Source: an uncultured Oxalobacteraceae bacterium (GTDB lineage: Bacteria > Pseudomonadota > Gammaproteobacteria > Burkholderiales > Burkholderiaceae). From it: a stretch of 7,089 nucleotides of DNA. The first letter of the stretch is position 1. Every line of letters starts with the position of its first letter. The notes under the pieces were generated by a model. The model was not told the origin of the DNA, searched no databases, and saw only the letters and a list, made by a program, of their open reading frames with translations. Where the stretch lies: positions 1 through 7,089 of the forward strand of contig CAMLDH010000203.1 of assembly GCA_946478765.1 (NCBI GenBank), written 5' to 3'. Below are positions 1 through 6,418 of this stretch, one piece after another. The translations under genes and the position numbers were made by a program.

Positions 1-56
1 CTTAGTAGCTTGTACTCAGACTGAATCGACAGGGATACATCACGTCTGCACTTGTT

Positions 57-84
57 TCGACATGACAAAAATGCATGCTATATT
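57..84 (+). promoter_or_regulatory. Probable sigma-70 promoter of the pigDE-like pair
   Basis: TCGACA at 57-62 differs from the -35 consensus at one base. After a 16-bp spacer, TATATT at 79-84 differs from the -10 consensus at one base. TGC at 76-78 directly before it gives an extended -10 element. The predicted start of transcription is near 91, leaving a leader of about 47 nt before the first gene. ATGCAT and GCATGC palindromes overlap at 71-78, between the two boxes, but they are too short to call an operator. Bases 1-56 upstream show no recognisable gene end or binding site. The call rests on sequence match alone. Confidence 0.55.
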
Positions 85-137
85 GTTAATTTTGCGAAAG
101 TTCGATTGGATGCGTGCTTCCTTAAAGGGATTTTTAC

Positions 138-2609
138 ATGGTAACAATTGGAGTTTGTGTCATAACCCCGCAGCAAAATTTGTTTGATAGCGTTTCTTCC
201 ATTGCCGATCGGCTTGCGACAATTATCCAAGGTGCGACTGGGCGTCGCAATGCCGTCAAGCCAGATCGCCCGGAGGTAATCGTTCCCTTTCGGTGCAATG
301 ATTCTGCTCCCGAGAGTCAGGCAGTTCTCGATACTTTGTTTGTTCAGGCGCAGCGCTATCTTCAGGAACAAGATGGCGATTTCGACTTGCGTGTTTTTTA
401 TTTTGAGTCCATGCAAGCGTTTTCCGCAGCCGTGCAAGCTTCCAGTCATGGCATTGCAGAAGAGGGCTTGTCGCTCGAATTTTTCTTCGTCGATGCATCG
501 GTATTTCCAGTGGAGCGGACTGGTGATATGACTTGGGCTGCGAGGCTGAAGCGTCAATTGCTGGAGATCTGCCGATCCAACAAGTTGGCGACCCGGATTT
601 CTCCCAATTCGTTCACCTTTTATCTTGATCGCGAGGATCTCGAAACGCATCTTCTATGTACTGACGGAGGCCATCATTTGCGTCTGCTTGACGGCGACCG
701 GGCCGCACAGCAGGCAGACATGTTGCGGATGGTCCTGGATCATTTGGAGTTTGCCTATTTCAACCGGGTTCTCCGCCGTGGCGTCGATAATGTGTTCCGT
801 CCTGTGACCTTGGCAGTTGAAGTATCAAGTTTTATGCAAAGCCAATGGCGCGACAATTGGGATTTTTACTACTTTACCGGTTCGATGGTCGCTGCCTTTA
901 TCGATTCGATGGCCGACACAACGGCTGGAACAGGCACGAGGCAACTGACCGGCCCGAACGAGCACAGTCTGGCTTGTGGCGCACTGGCGGGCTGGCAGTT
1001 GTTCAGCCGTGCTTATGTCATTGCGGTGACATCAGGAATGATTGACGAATTCAAAGGAACGCTGGCCAATTTGCAGCGTGCCAAAGCGCCGGGCCTGATT
1101 ATTTGTGCAGATAGCCCGAGCAATGCCTGGTATGCGTTTCAGGGTACGGTCAATCAGGAAGGCGATGGACGTACAGTGGCTGCCGCTCGTGGTTTGGCTT
1201 ACGTTTATATCGAGAAGCAGACGGATCTGCCGGACCGGCTATACGAAGCATTTCAGCAAATGACAAAAGGCGCCGGACCTGTTGTCGTCTTTGTGACGCA
1301 GCCGGTGCTGGAATGTTGGGCGTCAACGCCCTTGCAGGCTTTACCCTACAACGTGGCGCCAAACGGTACGACTGTGGAGACGGATGCTTCGTTTGAAGAA
1401 GCGCTAGAGATTGTAAACGGGGGCGATTGCCATATTCTTTGGCAATGCGGCGCTTTGTCTGAGGTGGAGCGATCGCTGGCCTACGAGATCGCTCAACGTG
1501 CCGGGATTGCCTTGAGCGATTCGTTGACTCATCCGGGCAGCGTAGCGTCGTATTGGAATGGCAGGAAGGTATCTCACTACCTTGGCACGCTTGCCATGTA
1601 CGCTTTCAGCCGTCGTGTTTATCATTTCTTGCATACCGATGATGAGCTGAACAATAAAGACGAGCAATGCCTGTTCTTCATCAAAAGCAAGGTGGATCAG
1701 GCGGCTACGCCTTTCTCGGAGGGCGTTCTTTCGCGGAAGCTGCGGATCGTGCAGGTGAATCGCGAGGGCAAGCATTTTGCGCCTTTTACGGATCTCGCGG
1801 TTCCTATGTCCGCGCAGGTTTTTCTTGAGCGCTTGGTTGCAAGGCTTGATGTGCAACCCGCCATTCTGCGGAAACGGCGCGCCAAGATTGCCGCCATGAA
1901 TGCATTGTCAACGGCAGTGCCGGTGGATTATGTTGAAACCATCCCCATGGCGCCCAACTATTTTTTCCATCGCTTGCGCCGGTTGGTCGAAGATCTGATT
2001 GAAACGCAGGACTATCGGTATATTGGTGTATTCGATGTCGGCCGTTGCGGCCTTTCCGCTGTACGGAATATGCCGCTTACCGACCCCGGCTTTTCCGGTT
2101 GGTATGGTCGAGCCCTCATGGGCGATGCGCTCATGGCGCTTCCCTATATCGCGTTGAACGCTTCCGGCAATGTGTTGGCATTCGTCGGCGATGGTGCGCG
2201 AGGCGTGGTGCCTGACATTGAAATCCATCTTTGCAAATTGCTTGCCGAATGTCCTGAAGCAAAAAAGAAAAATGTCACTGTTTTCTATCTCACGAATGGC
2301 ATTCTCTCCGTCATTCAGACCTATCTCGATATGCGATTTGCGCATCAGGGAGGAAGTCAGACGAGAGTGCCGTCGCGTCTTGTCGCGCAGAGTGTGGAAA
2401 CGTTCGGCCCGCTATCCGTGCATCGGCATGCAATCATCGATTTCGATCAAGAGATGTTAAAAGAAGCCATGACGGAACCTGGACGCATCAATTTCTTCGA
2501 TGTGCTGCTTGCCCATAATTCCAGCGGGGATGGACTGAGCCTGTTATCGGAAAAAGCGTGGAGCCGTCAAACGGTGATGAGTGATCCACCGGCCAGCCAG
2601 CCTGCCTGA
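138..2609 (+). CDS. pigD: PigD-like thiamine-diphosphate-dependent acetyl-transferring (Stetter-type) lyase
   Basis: This 823-residue cytosolic enzyme has the ThDP-decarboxylase architecture. Residues 1 to about 225 form an N-terminal extension absent from ordinary acetolactate synthases. A PYR domain follows (about 225-400), with the cofactor-activating glutamate most likely Glu275 in TGPNEH. A middle domain (about 405-570) precedes the PP domain (about 595-800), where GDG at 684-686 and Asn720-Gly721 form the Mg-ThDP motif. No signal peptide or membrane segment is apparent. PigD and HapD decarboxylate pyruvate and transfer the acetyl anion to an enal or enone; in prodigiosin synthesis the acceptor is 2-octenal and the product 3-acetyloctanal. 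The start is supported by AAAGGGA at 124-130, seven bases upstream. The assignment is strengthened by the PigE-like gene that follows. Family membership is fairly firm, but the actual acceptor and product are inferred. A plain acyloin-forming carboligase is the main alternative. Confidence 0.72.
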   Translation: MVTIGVCVITPQQNLFDSVSSIADRLATIIQGATGRRNAVKPDRPEVIVPFRCNDSAPESQAVLDTLFVQAQRYLQEQDGDFDLRVFYFESMQAFSAAVQASSHGIAEEGLSLEFFFVDASVFPVERTGDMTWAARLKRQLLEICRSNKLATRISPNSFTFYLDREDLETHLLCTDGGHHLRLLDGDRAAQQADMLRMVLDHLEFAYFNRVLRRGVDNVFRPVTLAVEVSSFMQSQWRDNWDFYYFTGSMVAAFIDSMADTTAGTGTRQLTGPNEHSLACGALAGWQLFSRAYVIAVTSGMIDEFKGTLANLQRAKAPGLIICADSPSNAWYAFQGTVNQEGDGRTVAAARGLAYVYIEKQTDLPDRLYEAFQQMTKGAGPVVVFVTQPVLECWASTPLQALPYNVAPNGTTVETDASFEEALEIVNGGDCHILWQCGALSEVERSLAYEIAQRAGIALSDSLTHPGSVASYWNGRKVSHYLGTLAMYAFSRRVYHFLHTDDELNNKDEQCLFFIKSKVDQAATPFSEGVLSRKLRIVQVNREGKHFAPFTDLAVPMSAQVFLERLVARLDVQPAILRKRRAKIAAMNALSTAVPVDYVETIPMAPNYFFHRLRRLVEDLIETQDYRYIGVFDVGRCGLSAVRNMPLTDPGFSGWYGRALMGDALMALPYIALNASGNVLAFVGDGARGVVPDIEIHLCKLLAECPEAKKKNVTVFYLTNGILSVIQTYLDMRFAHQGGSQTRVPSRLVAQSVETFGPLSVHRHAIIDFDQEMLKEAMTEPGRINFFDVLLAHNSSGDGLSLLSEKAWSRQTVMSDPPASQPA

Positions 2610-2641
2610 TTGACTTCTAAAGCGGTTGCCTGTCTGTGAAA

Positions 2642-2686
2642 AAGGCGGCCTTGTGACGACCAGTCACCTATTTTGGAGATTCTCCA
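2642..2686 (+). promoter_or_regulatory. Three consecutive small inverted repeats between the two biosynthetic genes
   Basis: Within the 113-bp spacer, three short perfect inverted repeats follow one another: AAGGC/GCCTT at 2642-2652 around one base, GTGAC/GTCAC at 2653-2667 around five bases, and TGGAGA/TCTCCA at 2674-2686 around one base. The middle one can form a small stem-loop; the outer two would form only 4-5-bp stems as RNA and may equally be protein-binding half-sites. None is followed by a T-run, so no intrinsic terminator is seen and the downstream gene is probably co-transcribed. The role (operator, mRNA processing or chance) is unknown. Confidence 0.25.
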
Positions 2687-2722
2687 TAGTCAGAGAGTTT
2701 CCGATGCCAAAGGAAAATTTTA

Positions 2723-5248
2723 ATGAAATTCGGTTTTATCGCGCATCCTACATCCCTCGAACTCAAACGTCATGTCAAGATCGTCGATCTTGTCGATCGC
2801 AGTATTGCTGAACAAGAACAAGGATTCGACAAGCTTTTATGGCAGCGTCGTAATCTTGTCCCGTTCATCGATTTTGGCCGAATCGTCAGCGCCTGTGGTG
2901 CGGAATGTGAAGGCATCCTGCACTACATGCCGCTTACCGCTGAAGAAATGCTGGAAAGCCATCGTGCAATGGGGCAGCGGGTCATCACCGGTGTTCAGGA
3001 TATGGTGGGGCACGGTGCTGAAGTGGTGGGTTTGGGCGGCTTTACCGGCATCGTCGGCAACCGTGGCCTGCATACCTTGGAAAGGGCGGGGGTTCCCGTT
3101 ACGACTGGCAATTCCCTGACTGCCTATGCGGCCTGGCGCAACGTCCTGGACGTTTTTTCCCGCCTTGGCCTGCGGCCGGAGGATCAAGAGGTTGCAGTCA
3201 TTGGCTATCCCGGCTCCATTGCCTTGGTGGTCGCCAGGTTGTTGGCAAAAGACGGGTGCCGTCTGGTGCTGGTCCATCGCGGCAAGACCGAAGAACAGCA
3301 ACAATATCTCGATTACCTTCCTGAAAAAATGCATCGGCAAGTGCGGCTGACCAACGACATCGCAACGTGCTATGACTCGGTGCGCATTTATATCGCAGCG
3401 ACATCCAGTGGCGCGGTGATCGATCCCTATAAGCTGTTGCCCGGATCGGTTGTGGTGGATGTCGCCTTGCCGCGCGACGTGATGCCCTATCGTGGCGATC
3501 GCAAGGACATTCTGATTGTCGATGGCGGATTGGTATCCGCAAGCGACAAGTTTCGCCTGGGCGGCGAAATCATCGGTATGTCGCCGAAAAAAATGATGAA
3601 CGGATGTCTCGCCGAGACCATGATTCTTGCCCTTGAGCGGCGAGCCGAGGCATTTTCGATCGGACGCGATCTGCCGGAGGAAAAAGTCCTGGAAATTGGC
3701 CGCCTGGCCGAAAAGCATGGTGTCACACCGCATCGCATGGCTTCTTACGGCGAGCGGCTGGACGAAAAGGATTTTCATGCCTTGAGGCGTTTCTATCGTC
3801 CTGATTTGGCGCCACGGCGGATTAGCGATTTCGAGGCGCTTTCTTCCCAGGACATCCGGCATGAAGTCTTGCGTCTGTTCGGCGAGCACATTAACCCCAT
3901 CATGCGGGACTTCTTTGAACTGAATCACATCGATCGCGTATTCACCGGAGGTAAGGGCTGCATGTTGACGGATCATGACGGCCACGAATTTTTAGACTTC
4001 GTGGCCGGCTATGGTTGTCTCAATGCGGGACACAACCATCCTCGTGTGGTCGAGGCTCTCAAAGCGTATCTCGATGAGGGGTATCCCAGTTTCGTTCAGT
4101 ATGTTTCCGCTCCTTTGCATACCAGTCTGCTTGCCGAAAGATTGGCGGCCATTGCCCCTGGAAACTTGAAGCGCGTGTTTTTCAGCAATTCCGGGACCGA
4201 GGCGGTGGAGGCGGCGATCAAATTGGCGCGGGCGGCGATGGATAAGCCGCGGATACTCTATTGCGACAACGGCTATCACGGAAAAACGCTCGGCGCCCTA
4301 TCCGTGACCGGGCGTGAAAAGCACCGCCGGGCTTTTGCGCCGCTTCTGCCGCAATGCGCCAGCATTCCGTTTGGCGATCTGGACGCCCTCAAGAATGAGC
4401 TGGAAAAGCGCGATGTGGGAGCGTTTATCCTGGAGCCGATTCAAGGTGAAGGCGGTGTGATGATCCCCCCGGAAGGATACTTATCCGCTGTACGCGCACT
4501 CTGCGACACCTACGATTGCATCCTCATTATTGATGAAATTCAGACCGGGTTCGGCCGTACCGGCAAGCGCTTTGCCTGCGAATGGGAAAACGTCGAACCC
4601 GATATTCTCGTGCTGGCGAAATCGCTTTCCGGCGGTCTGGTGCCTATTGGCGCAACCTTGACCCGTGAGGCGTTATGGGATCGCGCCTATGGCTCGCGCG
4701 ACCGGTTCGCTTTGCATACCTCGACGTTTGGCGGCGGCAATTTTGCAGCAGCGGCGGGACTGGCGACTATCGACTTGATGGAGGCGGAGGATCTTGCCGG
4801 CAATGCATTGCGTGTAGGTGAAATCCTGAAGTCCTCCCTGATGGAAGTAGCGCGTACGTATCCGTTTATTAAAGCGGTGCGTGGACGTGGTTTGATGATC
4901 GCGATCGAATTTGAAAGTTCATTCTCGGGAGGCGTGGAGGCTTTTGCGCGGGAGTTTGTGAGCCGTTTTCCTGGGAATGGGATGGAAATGTATCGATTCC
5001 TGTCCGACCGGGCGAGACAGCATATTCGAGATGCGATCAAGGAGCTTGAGCTGAACTTCGAAGAAATGTTTGCCCTTCGTTTCGTGACCAAACTCTCTCA
5101 GGAGCACCATATTTTGACTTTTGTGACGGCGAACAACTCCAAGGTCATGCGCATTCAACCGCCGCTGATTTTGACGGAGAGCCAGGCGCGCTATTTTGTC
5201 GACTGTTTTGCGCAGGTATGCGATCAGATGGCGACGTTTATGGATTGA
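2723..5248 (+). CDS. pigE: PigE/TamH-like bifunctional acyl-thioester reductase – class III aminotransferase
   Basis: This 841-residue fusion has two catalytic parts. Residues 1 to about 310 resemble cyanobacterial long-chain acyl-ACP reductase: an MKFGFIAHPTSLE start, GLGGFTGI at 103-110, TTGNSLTAY at 127-135, a Rossmann motif around GYPGSI at 161-166, and CLAE at 295-298, whose Cys295 matches the acyl-accepting cysteine of that family. After a linker (about 310-370) comes a class III PLP aminotransferase: SGT at 490-492, GYHG at 517-520, Asp604 in IIDEIQTGFGR, the Schiff-base lysine Lys633 in LAKSLSGG, and HTSTFGGG at 665-672. PigE aminates 3-acetylalkanals, which cyclise to dihydropyrroles; TamH makes fatty amines from acyl-ACP. 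The reductase half would also supply the enal used by the upstream PigD-like enzyme. AAAGGAAAA at 2709-2717 supports the start. A helical-looking insertion (about 730-797) lies before the C-terminal strand. The reductase substrate chain length and the amine donor are not readable from sequence. Confidence 0.75.
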   Translation: MKFGFIAHPTSLELKRHVKIVDLVDRSIAEQEQGFDKLLWQRRNLVPFIDFGRIVSACGAECEGILHYMPLTAEEMLESHRAMGQRVITGVQDMVGHGAEVVGLGGFTGIVGNRGLHTLERAGVPVTTGNSLTAYAAWRNVLDVFSRLGLRPEDQEVAVIGYPGSIALVVARLLAKDGCRLVLVHRGKTEEQQQYLDYLPEKMHRQVRLTNDIATCYDSVRIYIAATSSGAVIDPYKLLPGSVVVDVALPRDVMPYRGDRKDILIVDGGLVSASDKFRLGGEIIGMSPKKMMNGCLAETMILALERRAEAFSIGRDLPEEKVLEIGRLAEKHGVTPHRMASYGERLDEKDFHALRRFYRPDLAPRRISDFEALSSQDIRHEVLRLFGEHINPIMRDFFELNHIDRVFTGGKGCMLTDHDGHEFLDFVAGYGCLNAGHNHPRVVEALKAYLDEGYPSFVQYVSAPLHTSLLAERLAAIAPGNLKRVFFSNSGTEAVEAAIKLARAAMDKPRILYCDNGYHGKTLGALSVTGREKHRRAFAPLLPQCASIPFGDLDALKNELEKRDVGAFILEPIQGEGGVMIPPEGYLSAVRALCDTYDCILIIDEIQTGFGRTGKRFACEWENVEPDILVLAKSLSGGLVPIGATLTREALWDRAYGSRDRFALHTSTFGGGNFAAAAGLATIDLMEAEDLAGNALRVGEILKSSLMEVARTYPFIKAVRGRGLMIAIEFESSFSGGVEAFAREFVSRFPGNGMEMYRFLSDRARQHIRDAIKELELNFEEMFALRFVTKLSQEHHILTFVTANNSKVMRIQPPLILTESQARYFVDCFAQVCDQMATFMD

Positions 5249-5300
5249 TTTTCACAACCGATGCCCGTGGTGCCGACGATTACCTGATCTCCGCTGGAGA

Positions 5301-5331
5301 CGATCGCCGATGAACATCGCGATGGCGGTCG
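5301..5331 (+). terminator. Imperfect hairpin after the pigE-like gene; possible weak terminator
   Basis: CGATCGCC at 5301-5308 pairs with GGCGGTCG at 5324-5331 through eight base pairs, one of them G-U. The 15-nt loop contains a further GATG/CATC pairing. It lies about 50 bases after the stop codon, as expected for a transcript end, but no T-run follows. It is therefore not a classical intrinsic terminator. Termination here, if any, would need Rho or would be partial. Confidence 0.25.
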
Positions 5332-5462
5332 CTGCACCCGCAATCACATTGACGCGCGAGCAATGCTTTGCGATCCGGCCAGCTTCGACCGGAGGCCATG
5401 TTCCGCAATGTTCCGTAATCGCAGCAGAATGTGATGCATCGCAATATTGGTTTGCGCACTAA
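5310..5462 (+). CDS. Doubtful 50-residue small ORF
   Basis: An ATG at 5310 opens a 50-codon frame ending in TAA at 5460-5462. GGAGA at 5296-5300 lies nine bases upstream and could serve as a ribosome-binding site. The predicted peptide starts MNIAMAVAAPAITLT, contains three cysteines and ends YWFAH. It has no recognisable domain or convincing membrane segment. The start codon lies inside the hairpin at 5301-5331 and the frame overlaps the tandem repeat at 5398-5417. Both are reasons to think this is a chance reading frame in a regulatory spacer. It is listed only because the start context is passable. Confidence 0.12.
   Translation: MNIAMAVAAPAITLTREQCFAIRPASTGGHVPQCSVIAAECDASQYWFAH
5398..5417. 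repeat. 10-bp tandem direct repeat (ATGTTCCGCA / ATGTTCCGTA)
   Basis: Two head-to-tail 10-base units, identical at nine positions, lie in the spacer about 100 bases before the puuD-like gene. A one-turn period is typical of sites for a tandemly binding regulator, such as an OmpR/PhoB-type response regulator, but two copies could also be coincidence. No regulator gene is present in the window to link to it. Confidence 0.35.
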
Positions 5463-5479
5463 ATTGCTTCCAAAGGATT

Positions 5480-5496
5480 AGACTGTATTCAAGTCT
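5480..5496. promoter_or_regulatory. AGACT-N7-AGTCT inverted repeat, candidate operator before puuD
   Basis: Perfect 5-bp arms AGACT (5480-5484) and AGTCT (5492-5496) flank seven bases, ending 18 bases before the puuD-like start codon. A weak promoter-like pair, TTGCTT at 5464-5469 and TATTCA at 5486-5491 with a 16-bp spacer, would put the -10 box in the centre of the palindrome, which would suit a repressor. The -10 match is poor (three of six), so the promoter part is tentative. The site does not match any regulator sequence I can name. Confidence 0.3.
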
Positions 5497-5514
5497 GGAA
5501 CAATTAAGAAATAA

Positions 5515-6300
5515 ATGCACACCATGCGTTGTCCTATTGTTATCGTGCCGTCTTGCACGCAAGAGATCGGCGTTCATTCATATTACGTCGCACAAATGAA
5601 ATACGTCGACGCGGTATTGGCGGGCGCCGGCTGCATGCCGCTGGTATTGCCGGCGATGGGTAGCCGCATCGATTGGGAGGCGGTACTGGCTGCCGCTGAC
5701 GGGGTGATGCTGACCGGGTCGCCGTCCAATGTGCATCCCGCGCATTTCGGTCAGGAAGTGCTGAATCCGGCGTTGCCGCTCGATATCGCACGCGACGCGA
5801 CCACCCTGCCCTTGATTCGCGCGGTAGTGGAACGCGGCATCCCGCTGCTGGCGATCTGTCGCGGCGCGCAGGAAATCAATGTCGCGCTCGGCGGCAGCCT
5901 GCATCAGGCAGTGCATGCAGTGCCGGGCATGATGGATCACCGCGACGATGCGAGCGCGCCGCGCGACGTGCAATACGCGCCGGCGCACAGGGTGACGATC
6001 GAACCCGGCGGACGCATGGCGCAGATCCTGGGCGACGCCGCCGGCATCATGGTCAATTCGCTGCACGGCCAGGGCATCGACCGTCTGGCCGCCGGCCTGC
6101 GGGTGGAGGCGCGTGCCGACGACGGACTGGTCGAGGCGTACAGCGTCGAGTGCGCCGCCGGTTTTACGCTGGCCGTGCAATGGCACCCGGAATGGCGCGT
6201 TACCGAAAATCCCGATTCCATGAAACTGTTTGCCGCGTTCGGCGCGGCGTGCGGCCGATATCGCGCGCACCAGCAGGGAGGCGCGCATGAAGACCTTTGA
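5515..6300 (+). CDS. puuD: Gamma-glutamyl-gamma-aminobutyrate hydrolase, PuuD family (class I glutamine amidotransferase-like, peptidase C26)
   Basis: This 261-residue cytosolic hydrolase is close to the length of E. coli PuuD (about 254). The class I amidotransferase triad is visible: nucleophile Cys115 in LLAICRGAQE (a nucleophile elbow), and His224 and Glu226 in QWHPEW. The family segments LTGSPSNVHP (66-75), ALGGSLHQ (124-131) and NSLHGQGI (181-188) are also present. PuuD releases GABA and glutamate from gamma-glutamyl-GABA, the last step of the glutamylated putrescine route. The glutamine synthetase-like gene 118 bp downstream fits that pathway's first step. The start is uncertain: the ATG at 5515 has only a weak AAGAA upstream, and a second in-frame ATG lies at 5524. 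Its GC content is clearly higher than that of the two preceding large genes. A related C26 hydrolase acting on another gamma-glutamyl amide is possible. Confidence 0.85.
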   Translation: MHTMRCPIVIVPSCTQEIGVHSYYVAQMKYVDAVLAGAGCMPLVLPAMGSRIDWEAVLAAADGVMLTGSPSNVHPAHFGQEVLNPALPLDIARDATTLPLIRAVVERGIPLLAICRGAQEINVALGGSLHQAVHAVPGMMDHRDDASAPRDVQYAPAHRVTIEPGGRMAQILGDAAGIMVNSLHGQGIDRLAAGLRVEARADDGLVEAYSVECAAGFTLAVQWHPEWRVTENPDSMKLFAAFGAACGRYRAHQQGGAHEDL

Positions 6301-6368
6301 ACCATGGGCGCGGCGCGTACCGTAGCGGCGCGCAAAATTGCCGCAACTGAAACGCGATTGTCCTGATT

Positions 6369-6384
6369 GGCCGGACTGCCGGCC
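6369..6384 (+). promoter_or_regulatory. Strong GC hairpin between puuD and the glutamine synthetase gene
   Basis: GGCCGG at 6369-6374 and CCGGCC at 6379-6384 form a perfect 6-bp stem with a four-base ACTG loop, 34 bases before the next start codon. No T-run follows, so it is not a standard terminator. It may stabilise or process the puuD–puuA transcript, or be a protein-binding palindrome. The rest of the 118-bp spacer (6301-6418) is GC-rich without a recognisable gene. Confidence 0.35.
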
Positions 6385-6418
6385 GCCGTGTGCAAGAAGT
6401 CAAACAAGAGAGTGCATC

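Noticed and set aside
62..187. Short 41-codon frame starting upstream of the first gene and overlapping its start
   Set aside because: Its ATG lies between the predicted -35 and -10 boxes, upstream of the expected transcription start, and it has no ribosome-binding site.
78..650. Minus-strand 190-codon frame overlapping the promoter and the start of the first gene
   Set aside because: It overlaps the well-supported + strand gene and its promoter, and shows no domain.
2626..2811. 61-codon + frame across the intercistronic spacer
   Set aside because: It runs out of frame into the pigE-like gene, has no ribosome-binding site, and its product shows no motif.
2837..3985. Long minus-strand open frame of 382 codons opposite the reductase domain
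   Set aside because: The + strand carries recognisable catalytic motifs throughout. The antisense translation has no known motif and is a by-product of codon bias.
5578..6288. Minus-strand 236-codon frame opposite puuD
   Set aside because: It is the shadow of a GC-rich gene whose sense strand has an intact Cys-His-Glu triad.
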